This document shows, in pieces, positions 16,732 to 25,551 of a stretch of 36,784 nt of DNA. The translations under genes and the position numbers were made by a program. The notes under the pieces are model-generated. The model did not search any database. It had not been told where the DNA came from and saw only the letters and a program-made list of their open reading frames with translations. The DNA lies in the NCBI GenBank assembly GCA_025999935.1, contig BNXY01000025.1, positions 1-36,784 of the forward strand, given 5' to 3'. The stretch's first letter is position 1, and the number at the start of each line of letters is the position of its first letter. Origin of the DNA: Bacteroidia bacterium (GTDB lineage Bacteria > Bacteroidota > Bacteroidia > Bacteroidales > Azobacteroidaceae).

Positions 16732-17280
16732 ATGAACGAACAAATCAGACAAATCGCCGAACGGCTGAAAGGATTAAGGGATTCCTTAGACCTTTCCATC
16801 CGGGAAATGGCGGAACAAAGTGAAAGAACGCCCGAAGAAATTCAATTGTACGAATCCGGAGAAACCGATATTCCGATGAGTTTTCTCTTCGATGTAGCGC
16901 AACATTTCAACATGGACACGTCCACCCTGATTTCCGGCGAAGAGCCGCGCATGGAATCGTATTTCCTTACCCGTTATGGAAAAGGGAAATCGGTGGAAAG
17001 AAATAAAGTCTATAAATATCAAGCACTTGCAAGCGGATACATTCATCCGGAAGCAGAACCGTTTGAAGTGACGGTTGATCCGAATGATCAAGAAATTCAT
17101 CTCAATTCGCACGAAGGAGAAGAATTTGATTATGTCTTGGAAGGCCGCTTGCAATTTCAAATCAACGGCAAAGATTTGTTTCTGAATCCCGGCGACAGCA
17201 TTTATTTCGATTCCTCCAATCCGCATGGAATGAAAGCCTTGGATAATAAACCGGTTAAGTTTTTAGCAATAATACTGTAA
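16732..17280 (+). CDS. XRE-family regulator with C-terminal cupin domain
   Basis: This 182-residue protein joins an N-terminal XRE helix-turn-helix (about 7-65, including [20 protein letters not shown]) to a C-terminal cupin barrel (about 105-182, with [12 protein letters not shown] and [15 protein letters not shown]). Proteins of this layout are usually regulators that sense a small ligand through the cupin. The acyl-CoA synthetase gene begins 6 bases after its stop, so it probably controls that enzyme's operon in response to an acid substrate or a related metabolite. It has a well-formed promoter upstream. Ligand and operator are unknown. Confidence 0.9.
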   Translation: MNEQIRQIAERLKGLRDSLDLSIREMAEQSERTPEEIQLYESGETDIPMSFLFDVAQHFNMDTSTLISGEEPRMESYFLTRYGKGKSVERNKVYKYQALASGYIHPEAEPFEVTVDPNDQEIHLNSHEGEEFDYVLEGRLQFQINGKDLFLNPGDSIYFDSSNPHGMKALDNKPVKFLAIIL

Positions 17281-17285
17281 AATCA

Positions 17286-18941
17286 ATGGTAGAAAAATAT
17301 ATCAATCAGACGAGCTTTAAAAATCAAGAAGATTTCAAAGCAAATTTCAAAATAAACGTTCCCGAAAATTTTAATTTCGCTTACGACGTAGTAGATGAAT
17401 GGGCAAGCATCCGGCCGGACAAAAAAGCGCTTTGCTGGGTAAACGACTTGGGAGAACATATTGATTTCACTTTCAAAGAAATGAAAGAAAAAAGCGATGC
17501 CGCGGCATCCTATTTCCAATCGTTGGGAATCGGAAAAGGCGACATAGTGATGTTGATTCTCAAACGCCGCTACTGGTATTGGTTTGCCATTTTGGGACTG
17601 CATAAAATCGGCGCCGTAGCGATTCCCGCCACACACCTGCTGACCAAGAAAGACATTGTTTACCGATGCAATGCAGCCGACATCAAAGCCATTGTCAGTG
17701 TGGGCGAAGAATTGATAACCAAGCACGTGGACGAAGCCTTGCCGGAATGTCCAACTTTGAAATACCGCATTTCAATCGGACCGGAAGCTCCTGCCGAATG
17801 GTTGGATTTCAAGCAAGGAATAGCAGAAGCTAAGCCTTTCGTTAAACCGGAAAATCCAAGTAACAACAACGACATCATGCTCTTGTATTTTACATCCGGT
17901 ACGACCGGCGAACCCAAAATGGTTATTCACAACTTCGCTTATCCCTTGGGACACATCATCACTTCGGGTTACTGGCAAAATTTGAAAGAAGACAGTTTGC
18001 ACCTCACGTTGGCCGATACCGGTTGGGCGAAAGCCGCTTGGGGAAAGTTGTACGGACAATGGATTATGGGCGCTTGTATTTTTGTCTATGACCACGAGAA
18101 ATTTACGGCGGCCAACATTTTGAAAGTAATGCAGGATTATAAAATAACATCCTTTTGCGCACCTCCCACCATTTACCGATTTATGATTTTGGAAGATTTA
18201 TTCAAATACGATCTTTCTTCCTTAAAATATTGCGAAGTGGCCGGCGAACCGCTGAATCCTTCCGTATTCGATACATTTAAGGAAGCCACCGGTTTGAAAT
18301 TGATGGAAGGTTTCGGACAAACGGAAACGACCGTTACCATCGCCAATTTCCCGTGGATGGAACCGAAGCCGGGTTCAATGGGAATGCCCAGCCCAGCCTA
18401 CGACATGGATTTAATCACACCCGACGGACGAAGCGCTGAAGACGGCGAACAAGGCGAAATCATTTTCCGCACCAATCGCTTGATGCCGGTAGGTTTGTTT
18501 ATGGGTTATTACCGCGATAAAGAACTGACCGATAGCGTTTATTACGACAATGTATATCACACCGGCGATATTGCTTGGCGCGACGAAGACGGCTATTATT
18601 GGTTTGTTGGCCGTAACGACGACGTTATCAAAAGTTCCGGTTACCGCATCGGCCCGTTTGAAGTGGAAAGCGCGTTGATGACACATCCGGCGGTCGTGGA
18701 ATGTGCCATAACCGGCGTACCCGATGAAGTTCGCGGACAAGTGGTAAAAGCGACCATTATTTTGGCGCAGGCCTACAAAGAAAAAGCCTGCCCGGAATTG
18801 GTCAAGGAGATTCAAGACCATGTAAAGAAAGTTACAGCTCCCTACAAATATCCGCGTATTATTGAGTTTGTTGAAGAATTGCCGAAGACGATTAGCGGAA
18901 AAATTCGGCGGGTGCAGATACGGAAGGAAGATAAAAAATAA
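17286..18941 (+). CDS. AMP-binding acyl-CoA synthetase (acetyl/medium-chain type)
   Basis: This 551-residue enzyme is an ANL-superfamily ligase that activates a carboxylic acid as an acyl-adenylate and then forms the CoA thioester. The P-loop-like A3 motif is [16 protein letters not shown], the A5 region is EGFGQTET, the A7/A8 region is [20 protein letters not shown] with [15 protein letters not shown], and the A10 lysine lies in [11 protein letters not shown]. Length fits the ACSM-like branch. It follows the HTH-cupin gene by 5 bases, and a Tat-exported TIM-barrel protein starts 12 bases after it. The acid substrate is not determined. Confidence 0.9.
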   Translation: MVEKYINQTSFKNQEDFKANFKINVPENFNFAYDVVDEWASIRPDKKALCWVNDLGEHIDFTFKEMKEKSDAAASYFQSLGIGKGDIVMLILKRRYWYWFAILGLHKIGAVAIPATHLLTKKDIVYRCNAADIKAIVSVGEELITKHVDEALPECPTLKYRISIGPEAPAEWLDFKQGIAEAKPFVKPENPSNNNDIMLLYFTSGTTGEPKMVIHNFAYPLGHIITSGYWQNLKEDSLHLTLADTGWAKAAWGKLYGQWIMGACIFVYDHEKFTAANILKVMQDYKITSFCAPPTIYRFMILEDLFKYDLSSLKYCEVAGEPLNPSVFDTFKEATGLKLMEGFGQTETTVTIANFPWMEPKPGSMGMPSPAYDMDLITPDGRSAEDGEQGEIIFRTNRLMPVGLFMGYYRDKELTDSVYYDNVYHTGDIAWRDEDGYYWFVGRNDDVIKSSGYRIGPFEVESALMTHPAVVECAITGVPDEVRGQVVKATIILAQAYKEKACPELVKEIQDHVKKVTAPYKYPRIIEFVEELPKTISGKIRRVQIRKEDKK

Positions 18942-18953
18942 ATTACGTACATC

Positions 18954-19853
18954 ATGGAACGAAGAAATTTCTTAAAATCGGCGGCAGCTACTATGGCTTT
19001 GGCAGCTTTCCCCGCGCGGCATGTCTTTGCGGATGTTCTTACAAACCAATCGTTTCCGGTCAGGACTAAAATTTCCCTGAACGCTTATTCTTTTAACGAC
19101 CCGTTGTTGGTCGGTAAAATGACATTGGACGATTTACTCGAAAGTGCTGCGGAAATTGGTTTTGAAGGCGTTGACTTGACCGGTTATTATTTCCCGGAAT
19201 ACCCGAAAGTTCCAACCAACGAGTATATCTACCACATTAAACACAAGGCGTTTGACTTGGGACTTGAAATTTGCGGCAGCGGCGTGCGGAATAATTTTGC
19301 TCAAGCCGATCCTCAAGCCCGTGAGGCAGCGAAAAAGCATGTGAAAGAATGGGTGCAGGTAGCGGCAAAGTTGGGCGGACAAACCTTGCGGATTTTCTCC
19401 GGAAACGATATTCCGCAAGGACACAGCCGTGAAGAAGTGTTTGGCTGGATTGTCGATTGTGTCAAAGAATGTGCGGAATATGCCGGACAACAGGGCATTG
19501 TGCTGGCCATACAAAATCACGATGATTTTCTAAAAACAGCCGATCAAGTAGAAGAAATATTGAAAGCTATTGATTCCAAATCCGTAGGTTTGATGCTTGA
19601 TGTAGGTTCGTACCGCACCCAAGCAGACCCCTATTTCGAAATCCGGCAAACCATTAAATACGCGATTACGTGGCAATTAAAGGAAGAAGTCTATGTGAAC
19701 GGAAAAGCCGTGAAAACCGATTTGGCCAAGATAAAAGCCATCATCGACCAATCCAATTACCGCGGATACCTGCCGATAGAAACACTGGGGCCGGGCGATC
19801 CGAAACAAAAAATTGGAGTGATGTTTAGCGAGGTTAAGAAAATATTCGGGTAA
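18954..19853 (+). CDS. Tat-exported sugar phosphate isomerase/epimerase-like TIM-barrel protein
   Basis: This 299-residue protein begins ERRNFLKSAAATMALAAF, a twin-arginine signal (RRNFLK), so it is exported folded. The mature part fits the xylose-isomerase-like TIM barrel (AP endonuclease family 2). Visible signs are GFEGVDLTGYY, the strand-end LAIQNHDDF with likely metal ligands, LMLDVGSYRTQADPY and YLPIETLGPGDP with its Glu. Such proteins act as sugar or inositol isomerases/epimerases, usually metal-dependent. It is the third gene of the regulator/ligase run. The actual substrate is unknown. Confidence 0.85.
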   Translation: MERRNFLKSAAATMALAAFPARHVFADVLTNQSFPVRTKISLNAYSFNDPLLVGKMTLDDLLESAAEIGFEGVDLTGYYFPEYPKVPTNEYIYHIKHKAFDLGLEICGSGVRNNFAQADPQAREAAKKHVKEWVQVAAKLGGQTLRIFSGNDIPQGHSREEVFGWIVDCVKECAEYAGQQGIVLAIQNHDDFLKTADQVEEILKAIDSKSVGLMLDVGSYRTQADPYFEIRQTIKYAITWQLKEEVYVNGKAVKTDLAKIKAIIDQSNYRGYLPIETLGPGDPKQKIGVMFSEVKKIFG

Positions 19854-19884
19854 TTCCAAATGGATTTTAAAACCTATTTTTTAC

Positions 19885-19986
19885 CTAACTTGTCGAATTA
19901 TAAGAATCTATAACAGCGTCTTTATTGATATTCTTTAAAACTTGATTATCAATGGTTTTTGCTTGTAAGTCGTCTATAACATTCAT
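19885..19986 (-). CDS. Possible 33-residue peptide of unknown function
   Basis: A short minus-strand frame starts at the ATG 19984-19986 and ends in TAG at 19885-19887. It has no signal peptide or recognised motif and is rich in Asp, Asn, Ile and Lys. What supports it is a good -7 box (TACCTTTG) 24 bases upstream. It lies between two convergent genes, where nothing else explains that promoter. It could equally be the promoter of a small RNA, or a relic. Confidence 0.3.
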   Translation of the reverse strand: MNVIDDLQAKTIDNQVLKNINKDAVIDSYNSTS

Positions 19987-20010
19987 ATCAATATAACTTA
20001 ATTTCCGCTG

Positions 20011-20018
20011 CAAAGGTA
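20011..20018 (-). promoter_or_regulatory. -7 promoter box between convergent genes
   Basis: On the minus strand this reads TACCTTTG, a full match to TAnnTTTG. TTG lies 17 bases further upstream (20036-20038). It points at the small frame ending at 19885 and away from the membrane-protein gene whose stop is at 20052. Confidence 0.45.
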
Positions 20019-20051
20019 GATATTTTTTAGGTATGCAATACGATATTCATT

Positions 20052-20519
20052 CTATTCCGCCTGATTTGGAATTTCCGCTTCGTCGTCGTCATTATCTTTA
20101 CGGGTAGTCCACCAACCAAAAATCGCTGCTAAAATAACCGCACCCCAAATGATTTTTCCGCCGATTTTATTCCAAAAACCAATGGTCGGCTTTTGTGGAA
20201 AATCAATATTAAAATCAGTTTTCAGCATTGTGATGTCTTCTGCATCCAAATCGTAATAAGTGTCTTTTTCGTCGTTGATTAACACGTACTTGGTTTCGCC
20301 ATAATTCCACATCGGAATCCAAAAAATGGAAAATTGTTCGTACATCACGCCGAGATTGACGTGTTCTTCTCCCTCATTGACAGTTGCTTCCGGCGGGAGT
20401 TTTTGCGCTACTTCAATTTTTTCGCCGTAACTGTAAAAAATGATACCTTTTGCAGACACACTATTTGCTGCAAAAAATAAACCGCCCAATAATGTTAGTG
20501 TAAAAATGACTTTTCTCAT
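20052..20519 (-). CDS. Small exported protein with a C-terminal membrane anchor, function unknown
   Basis: This 155-residue protein is not recognised. It has a signal peptide (about 1-23, ending VSA) and a central soluble region. One membrane segment follows (about 118-140, WGAVILAAIFGWW), and a short acidic tail rich in Asp and Glu ends it. The soluble part, about 95 residues, would face the periplasm and the tail the cytoplasm. It is a single gene with a -7 box at 20577-20584. Nothing in the neighbourhood suggests a role. Confidence 0.75.
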   Translation of the reverse strand: MRKVIFTLTLLGGLFFAANSVSAKGIIFYSYGEKIEVAQKLPPEATVNEGEEHVNLGVMYEQFSIFWIPMWNYGETKYVLINDEKDTYYDLDAEDITMLKTDFNIDFPQKPTIGFWNKIGGKIIWGAVILAAIFGWWTTRKDNDDDEAEIPNQAE

Positions 20520-20576
20520 GCTTTTTAATTTTTTGGAATTAATTTGTAAACAATTTTTTTACGTTAAAATTTGTTG

Positions 20577-20584
20577 CAAATGTA
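20577..20584 (-). promoter_or_regulatory. -7 promoter box of the small membrane protein gene
   Basis: The minus strand reads TACATTTG, matching TAnnTTTG, 57 bases upstream of the ATG at 20517-20519. No -33 element sits at the standard spacing. Confidence 0.5.
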
Positions 20585-20733
20585 CGAAATATTCTTTTTC
20601 AAACCCCTAAAAAAACAACTTTTTGCTTGAAAGAAAAGCATAAATGGGTAACGATATAGAAACGAGCCAACTTCCTTGCTCTGCTTCGTTTTACCATCGT
20701 TTCAAATAACTTGAACCAAAGGTAATTCTATCT

Positions 20734-20765
20734 TTTGGATATTCAAATTATTATCAGTACTTTTG
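20734..20765 (+). promoter_or_regulatory. -33/-7 promoter of the defence island operon
   Basis: TTTG (20734-20737) and TACTTTTG (20758-20765) are separated by exactly 20 bases. The XRE gene starts 24 bases downstream. The following genes overlap or nearly touch, so this promoter probably drives the whole island. The XRE protein is the obvious candidate to repress it. Confidence 0.75.
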
Positions 20766-20789
20766 CAGATGTTATCAATAGTTTGACAG

Positions 20790-21011
20790 ATGAAGCAACG
20801 GACTAACAGGATTAAAATAGCTTTGGTAGAACAGAATAAAACCGGCAAATGGCTGTCGGAAACACTGGATATGAACCCTGCTACTATCTCGCGTTGGTGT
20901 TCCAACAAAACACAGCCTTCACTCGAAACTTTGGCTAAAATTGCTTCTGTTTTGAATATGGACGTACGAGATTTACTTGTTTCAACTAAAAAAAGAAAGA
21001 TAAGAAAATGA
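20790..21011 (+). CDS. Small XRE-family regulator of the defence island
   Basis: This 73-residue protein is nearly all helix-turn-helix: TGKWLSETLDMNPATISRWC is the HTH core, followed by PSLETLAKIASVLNMDVRDLL, and a very basic tail KKRKIRK. Its size and position resemble the controller proteins of restriction-modification systems, which delay expression of the nuclease until the methylase has acted. Its stop overlaps the start of the nuclease-like gene (ATGA, 21008-21011). It probably regulates the promoter just upstream. Confidence 0.88.
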   Translation: MKQRTNRIKIALVEQNKTGKWLSETLDMNPATISRWCSNKTQPSLETLAKIASVLNMDVRDLLVSTKKRKIRK

Positions 21012-21760
21012 ATTTCAACAGCATACTCGAACAATACCGAAAACAATCCCTTTCCGAACGTGACAAGGGAACGCGCTTTGAACGGTTGATGCAGCTTTAT
21101 TTGCAAACAGAGCCGTATTATGCTTCGCGTTTCAGCAAGGTTTGGATGTGGGACGAGTTTCCGTTCCGCAAGGATTTGGGCGGACAGGATACGGGTATAG
21201 ATTTGGTGGCGCAAACTACCCACGGCGCTTATTGGGCGATTCAATGCAAATGCTATCAGGAATCGGCAACTATCAACAAAGCCGAAGTGGACAGTTTCCT
21301 GACTACCGCCGGACGTTCTTTTATGAATGATAGCGGCATGACAACCAAATTTGAACATTGCCTTTGGATTTCAACCACGAATCATTGGGGAAGCAATGCT
21401 GAAGAAGCTATCAAAAATCATACACCCGCCGTATCCCGCATATCGCTTTTTCATTTGCAAAACAGTAGCGTAGATTGGGATAAATTGGAACAGGGTTTAA
21501 GTGGCGAACTTGTCCTGTTTTTAGTCCCCTCCATCGCTTTATTGGGACAAACGTTAGAAGAAATGGTACTATGCTCAATGGATGATAAAAAATTGTATGG
21601 GGAAGAATTTTACCATATCGGCTTTGGCGAAGCGGTTAATAAAGGTTTGTTGTCTGATTATAAAGTGCTGGTACTGACTGTGAATGAAAACGACATGACT
21701 GCCTCAGCACAGGAAATGGTTTCCAAAGGGCAAGTGGAGTTTGAAGTTTTAAATGATTAA
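21008..21760 (+). CDS. Mrr-like nuclease with remnants of an SF2 helicase (internally deleted)
   Basis: Residues 1-165 form a Mrr-like PD-(D/E)xK nuclease domain: E25 (FERLMQ), D65 (DTGIDLVA) and Q79-C-K81 (AIQCKCY) are the likely catalytic residues. Full-length relatives, from memory, carry this domain in front of a large DEAD/DEAH helicase. Here three helicase scraps are joined in frame. LVLFLVPSIALLGQTLEE (168-185) follows the nuclease directly, then MVLCSMDDKKLYGEEFYHIG, then the frame ends after LLSDYKVLVLTVNEND and a short tail. The Walker A and DEAH segments are missing, as is everything downstream. The junctions lie near 21506-21512 and 21560-21566. The frame is still open, so a short nuclease could be made, but no ATP-driven motor. 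It overlaps the XRE gene and the methyltransferase frame. Confidence 0.78.
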   Translation: MNFNSILEQYRKQSLSERDKGTRFERLMQLYLQTEPYYASRFSKVWMWDEFPFRKDLGGQDTGIDLVAQTTHGAYWAIQCKCYQESATINKAEVDSFLTTAGRSFMNDSGMTTKFEHCLWISTTNHWGSNAEEAIKNHTPAVSRISLFHLQNSSVDWDKLEQGLSGELVLFLVPSIALLGQTLEEMVLCSMDDKKLYGEEFYHIGFGEAVNKGLLSDYKVLVLTVNENDMTASAQEMVSKGQVEFEVLND

Positions 21761-21770
21761 TTGCTTAAAG

Positions 21771-22997
21771 ATGAAAACAAATCGAAAAAAAACATATATT
21801 GACCTTTTCGCTGGTTGTGGAGGCTTGTCTTTAGGCTTGCATAATGCAGGTTGGAAAGGACTTTTTGCTATTGAAAAAAGCCCGCAAGCATTTAAAACTT
21901 TGGAATTTAACCTGATAAATAAGATAAAGCATTTCAAGTGGGTTAAATGGTTGCCACAGCAAGCTCACGACATAAATACGGTAATAGAACAATATGCGGA
22001 CGAATTAAAAGGGCTACGCGGAAAAGTCACGTTGGTGGCAGGCGGACCTCCCTGCCAGGGATTTTCCATTGCCGGACAAAGGGACGAGAACGATGAGCGT
22101 AATAAACTGATAGATTCTTATATCACATTTGTATCGCTGGTAAAACCCGACCTCATCTTTTTCGAGAATGTAAAAGGATTTACGATGGAGTTTAAAAACA
22201 ATGCTGCAAAAGGTAAGAAATATTCTCAAATTGTAACATCCAAACTTACAGATGAAGGCTACAATGTGTATGGACAATTAGTAAATTTCGGCGAATATGG
22301 CGTTCCACAAAAGCGTACCCGTTTCATTTTGGTTGGTATCCGTAATGATATAAAAGGCTCAAGCGTTGAAAAAGCGAAGTCGTTTTTTGAAAAATTGGAA
22401 GAAAACAAATTCAATTTCCTGCAACAAAAAGGACTCAAGGTTAATCCTACGGTTGAAGATGCTTTGTCTGATTTAGTTAGCGGTAATGAATTTGTGGATA
22501 CTCCTGACCGGAAAGGGTTTAAAAGCGGGGTATATAAAATTGCTGCGTCAAAATACCAGTATTTCGCAAGGGAAAAAACTGAAAAACAATTGTATCCAAA
22601 CAGTCACAGTTTTGCAAAACAGACGAATAAAGTAATTGCGAGGCTACAATACATACAATCGGTAATGCATGAATGTAAAGACATAGGCGAAGGTTTAAAG
22701 AATGAACTTGGCATTACAACGCAAGTCCTAATTCCTTTGCAAGCTGGGGAACAGTCACCAACTATAACTTCGCATCCCGACGACATGATTCATTATTGCG
22801 AGCCGCGTATCTTGACAGTCCGGGAATGTGCAAGGTTACAAGCATTTCCCGATTATTTTGAGTTCAAAGAGAAATATACTACCGGTGGAAAACACAGGAA
22901 GTATGAAGTTCCCAGATACACACAGGTAGGTAATGCGATTCCCCCATTGTTTGGGGAACAGGCAGGTTTAACTTTAGATTGGTTGCGGTATGGATGA
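21771..22997 (+). CDS. dcm: DNA (cytosine-5-)-methyltransferase
   Basis: This protein of 408 residues methylates cytosine at C5 within a short DNA target. Conserved motifs appear in order: I (DLFAGCGGLSLGLH), IV (GGPPCQGFS with the catalytic Cys near residue 95), VI (FFENV), VIII (QKRTRFILVGIR), the variable target-recognition stretch, then IX (RECARLQAFPD) and X (YTQVGNAIPP). An in-frame ATG at 21753 overlaps the preceding gene and would add six residues. The ATG at 21771 is preferred because motif I then lies near the N-terminus as usual. It overlaps the ATPase gene by 8 bases (22990-22997). The target sequence cannot be read from the protein. Confidence 0.95.
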   Translation: MKTNRKKTYIDLFAGCGGLSLGLHNAGWKGLFAIEKSPQAFKTLEFNLINKIKHFKWVKWLPQQAHDINTVIEQYADELKGLRGKVTLVAGGPPCQGFSIAGQRDENDERNKLIDSYITFVSLVKPDLIFFENVKGFTMEFKNNAAKGKKYSQIVTSKLTDEGYNVYGQLVNFGEYGVPQKRTRFILVGIRNDIKGSSVEKAKSFFEKLEENKFNFLQQKGLKVNPTVEDALSDLVSGNEFVDTPDRKGFKSGVYKIAASKYQYFAREKTEKQLYPNSHSFAKQTNKVIARLQYIQSVMHECKDIGEGLKNELGITTQVLIPLQAGEQSPTITSHPDDMIHYCEPRILTVRECARLQAFPDYFEFKEKYTTGGKHRKYEVPRYTQVGNAIPPLFGEQAGLTLDWLRYG

Positions 22998-25551
22998 ATT
23001 ATTTTTTTCAGTAAAAACAGGACTAAAGGATATTATCGGTAAAGATTTGATTACTGATGATAATATTGCCATTTTCGAGTTGGTAAAAAATTCGTATGAT
23101 GCACGTGCAAATGATGTTGTTATTACCTTTGAAAAGAATAAAATCATTATTGCAGATGATGGTAAGGGAATGTCATATAAAGACCTTAAAACAAAGTGGT
23201 TGGCAGTTGCATACTCTGCAAAAAATGATGGGACGGAAGATATTGAAGACAATTCGGATGACGGGAAAAGGGAATCTTACCGTGATAAAATTAATGTGCG
23301 GAAATATTATGCAGGAGCAAAAGGAATTGGGCGTTTTTCTTGCGATAGATTAGGAAACAAATTGACATTAACGACACAAAAACAAGGCAAGCCAATTGAA
23401 CAATTAACTATAAATTGGGATGAATTTGAAAAAGACCAAAAAGAGGATTTCGAGAAAGTTAAAGTACCCCATAATACACTTGACAATTACTATTACGGAT
23501 TTCCTAATAATTCTTCCCATGGAACAATTTTAGAAATTGAAAATGCAGAAAATTGGGGCAGGGAAAAAATCAAAAATCTAAAACACTCTCTCGAAAAACT
23601 TATTAATCCTTTTTCCGAAACTACTGAATTTACTATTGAAATTATTAGTGAAAAAGATAAAGAATTAGATAAGAACACGATTATTGATAGAGATAAAATC
23701 AATGGCAAAGTATATAATTCGATACTTGATATTTTGAAGTTGAAAACTACGCAAATAGACGTAAGCGTTGAGAACTGTACAATTGAGACAAAACTGACAG
23801 ACAGGGGAACGCTTATTTACCATATAAAAGAAAAAAATAAATATAATTCATTTATTGACAATTTGACCATAAATCTGTATTTTCTTAATCACGCAGCCAA
23901 AGTTAATTTCACTACAAAAATGGGGGTGCAACCTATAAATTATGGTTCTATATTTCTGTTTAAAAATGGATTTCGCGTACAACCTTATGGAAATACCGGA
24001 GATGACAGTTGGGGACTGGATTTTAGGGCGCAGCAAGGTCGTGCAAGATTTTTAGGGTCAAGGGACTTGTTTGGGCGTGTTGATATAATAACAGACAATA
24101 TAACACAATTTAAAGAAGTATCAAGCCGCGATGGTGGTTTGGTTGAAACGGCTGGTTATAAACAGTTAATGGAAATATTTACAAAGGAACACAGGCGTTT
24201 GGAAAGATATGTTGTAGGCGTCCTTTGGGGAGAAGCATTTTTAAAGAATAAATATTTTAATTCTGATGATATTGGATTGAAAGTCAGAGAAGATTTACTT
24301 GTGAAAGATAAAGACTCTAACGATGCTTCTGTAGCAAAATCAAATATCGGCAGTAAAATAGATTTTATCCGTCTTATAAAAAGCTTATCAGACGAGAAAG
24401 ATGTAGAAATACTTGATTTTAATAAGGACTTGGTTGATTTAGTTAATGAAAATCTTAAAGATGTCCAACCCAAATTCATAAAGGATTTAGAAAAAATAGC
24501 AGAAGTTATAGGTGATACTGAATTGCAAAAAACAATAACCCTTACAGAAGATGCTTTCCGCAGGTTGCAGCAAGAAAAGGAGAATGCTGAAAAACGGCTA
24601 ATGGAAGAAGAACGGAAAAGAAAAGAAGCTGAAGAAAGGACAAAAAGAGCAGAAGAAGAACGAAGTAAAGCGGAGCAACGGGCAAAAAAAGCAGAAGAAG
24701 ATAGGGCAAGGGCAGAACTTGAAAAAGAAAGAAAAGAAAAAGAGCGGGCATTAGCCGAATTAAATAAAATCAAAGCCGAGCAAAAAGCAAAAGAGGAAGA
24801 AGAAAAACGAAAAAAAGCGGAAGAAGAGAAAAGAAAATCTGATGCTGAACTTGAACGGGAAAAGAAACAAGGTATTTTTCAGCGCTCTATTATTGGGAGA
24901 GAAAAAGAACAAATTTTGGGTTTACAGCACCAAATTAATCATTCTTCCGGAAGAATAAAAAAGAATATTGCAGATTTGCTGAAACATATTGATAAAAATG
25001 AAGTTGATGGCAAAACAAAAAAATATATTTCGGTTATTGCTTCTGAAGCGGCAAAAATAGAATCGTTATCCAAATTCGTTACAAGTGCTAATTTTGACTT
25101 AACTGCAAGTGAAATCAAAACTGATATTGTAAAATTTATTAAAGACTACATAGATGAAATATATCTACCTGATACGCCTATTATTAATTCGCCATTGAAA
25201 ATAACAGTAGAAAATCTATCCAACGCTAAGCATTTTATAGAAATACGACCGTTGGAGATAACTACCCTTATTGATAATTTCCTCCAAAATTCAGAAAAAG
25301 CGAAAGCGACAAGTATTTCATTCATCTTCCGGAAACTTGATGATAACAAACTATCAATAAATATATCCGATGATGGTAGGGGAATTCCTGTTGAAAATTT
25401 GGATAAAATATATGATTTAGGATTTACCTCTACTAATGGTTCTGGGATTGGATTATATAATGTGAAATCGACAATACAAAGAATGAAAGGCAAAATAGAT
25501 GTAACTTCGCAGATAAATAACGGAACAACTTTTAATATTGAATTATTATGA
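22990..25551 (+). CDS. Dual-GHKL protein: MORC/Hsp90-like ATPase fused to a histidine-kinase module
   Basis: This 853-residue protein carries two GHKL ATPase modules. The N-terminal one is Hsp90/MutL/MORC-like: N-box ELVKNSYDA (30-38), DDGKGM (56-61) and GAKGIGR (109-115), followed by a second domain to about 410. Residues about 520-630 are a highly charged Lys/Glu-rich coiled coil. The C-terminal part looks like a histidine kinase core. A helical region with LQHQINHSSGRIKKN offers H647 or H651 as phospho-acceptor, followed by N-box IDNFLQNSEKAKA, DDGRGIP (794-800) and GSGIGLY (817-823). There is no signal peptide or membrane segment, so it is cytoplasmic. MORC-like ATPases next to DNA methylases are an established theme in predicted restriction systems. 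The next gene, overlapping by 4 bases, encodes a receiver protein, its likely partner. Confidence 0.85.
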   Translation: MDELFFSVKTGLKDIIGKDLITDDNIAIFELVKNSYDARANDVVITFEKNKIIIADDGKGMSYKDLKTKWLAVAYSAKNDGTEDIEDNSDDGKRESYRDKINVRKYYAGAKGIGRFSCDRLGNKLTLTTQKQGKPIEQLTINWDEFEKDQKEDFEKVKVPHNTLDNYYYGFPNNSSHGTILEIENAENWGREKIKNLKHSLEKLINPFSETTEFTIEIISEKDKELDKNTIIDRDKINGKVYNSILDILKLKTTQIDVSVENCTIETKLTDRGTLIYHIKEKNKYNSFIDNLTINLYFLNHAAKVNFTTKMGVQPINYGSIFLFKNGFRVQPYGNTGDDSWGLDFRAQQGRARFLGSRDLFGRVDIITDNITQFKEVSSRDGGLVETAGYKQLMEIFTKEHRRLERYVVGVLWGEAFLKNKYFNSDDIGLKVREDLLVKDKDSNDASVAKSNIGSKIDFIRLIKSLSDEKDVEILDFNKDLVDLVNENLKDVQPKFIKDLEKIAEVIGDTELQKTITLTEDAFRRLQQEKENAEKRLMEEERKRKEAEERTKRAEEERSKAEQRAKKAEEDRARAELEKERKEKERALAELNKIKAEQKAKEEEEKRKKAEEEKRKSDAELEREKKQGIFQRSIIGREKEQILGLQHQINHSSGRIKKNIADLLKHIDKNEVDGKTKKYISVIASEAAKIESLSKFVTSANFDLTASEIKTDIVKFIKDYIDEIYLPDTPIINSPLKITVENLSNAKHFIEIRPLEITTLIDNFLQNSEKAKATSISFIFRKLDDNKLSINISDDGRGIPVENLDKIYDLGFTSTNGSGIGLYNVKSTIQRMKGKIDVTSQINNGTTFNIELL

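Noticed and set aside
20598..20697. Short Arg/Lys-rich minus-strand frame near the left edge of the island
   Set aside because: It has no promoter pointing at it and no family resemblance. Loose similarity of this stretch to the sequence around 3125-3170 was too weak to call a repeat or attachment site.
24156..24773. Minus-strand frame rich in Ser, Leu and Phe opposite the coiled coil of the dual-GHKL gene
   Set aside because: It is the complement of Lys/Glu-rich codons and only looks hydrophobic for that reason.
24560..24860. Possible DNA repeat from recurring AAAGCAGAAGAA-like blocks
   Set aside because: The similarity comes from repetitive Lys/Glu/Ala codons of a coiled coil. The period is irregular, so it is not a separate repeat element.
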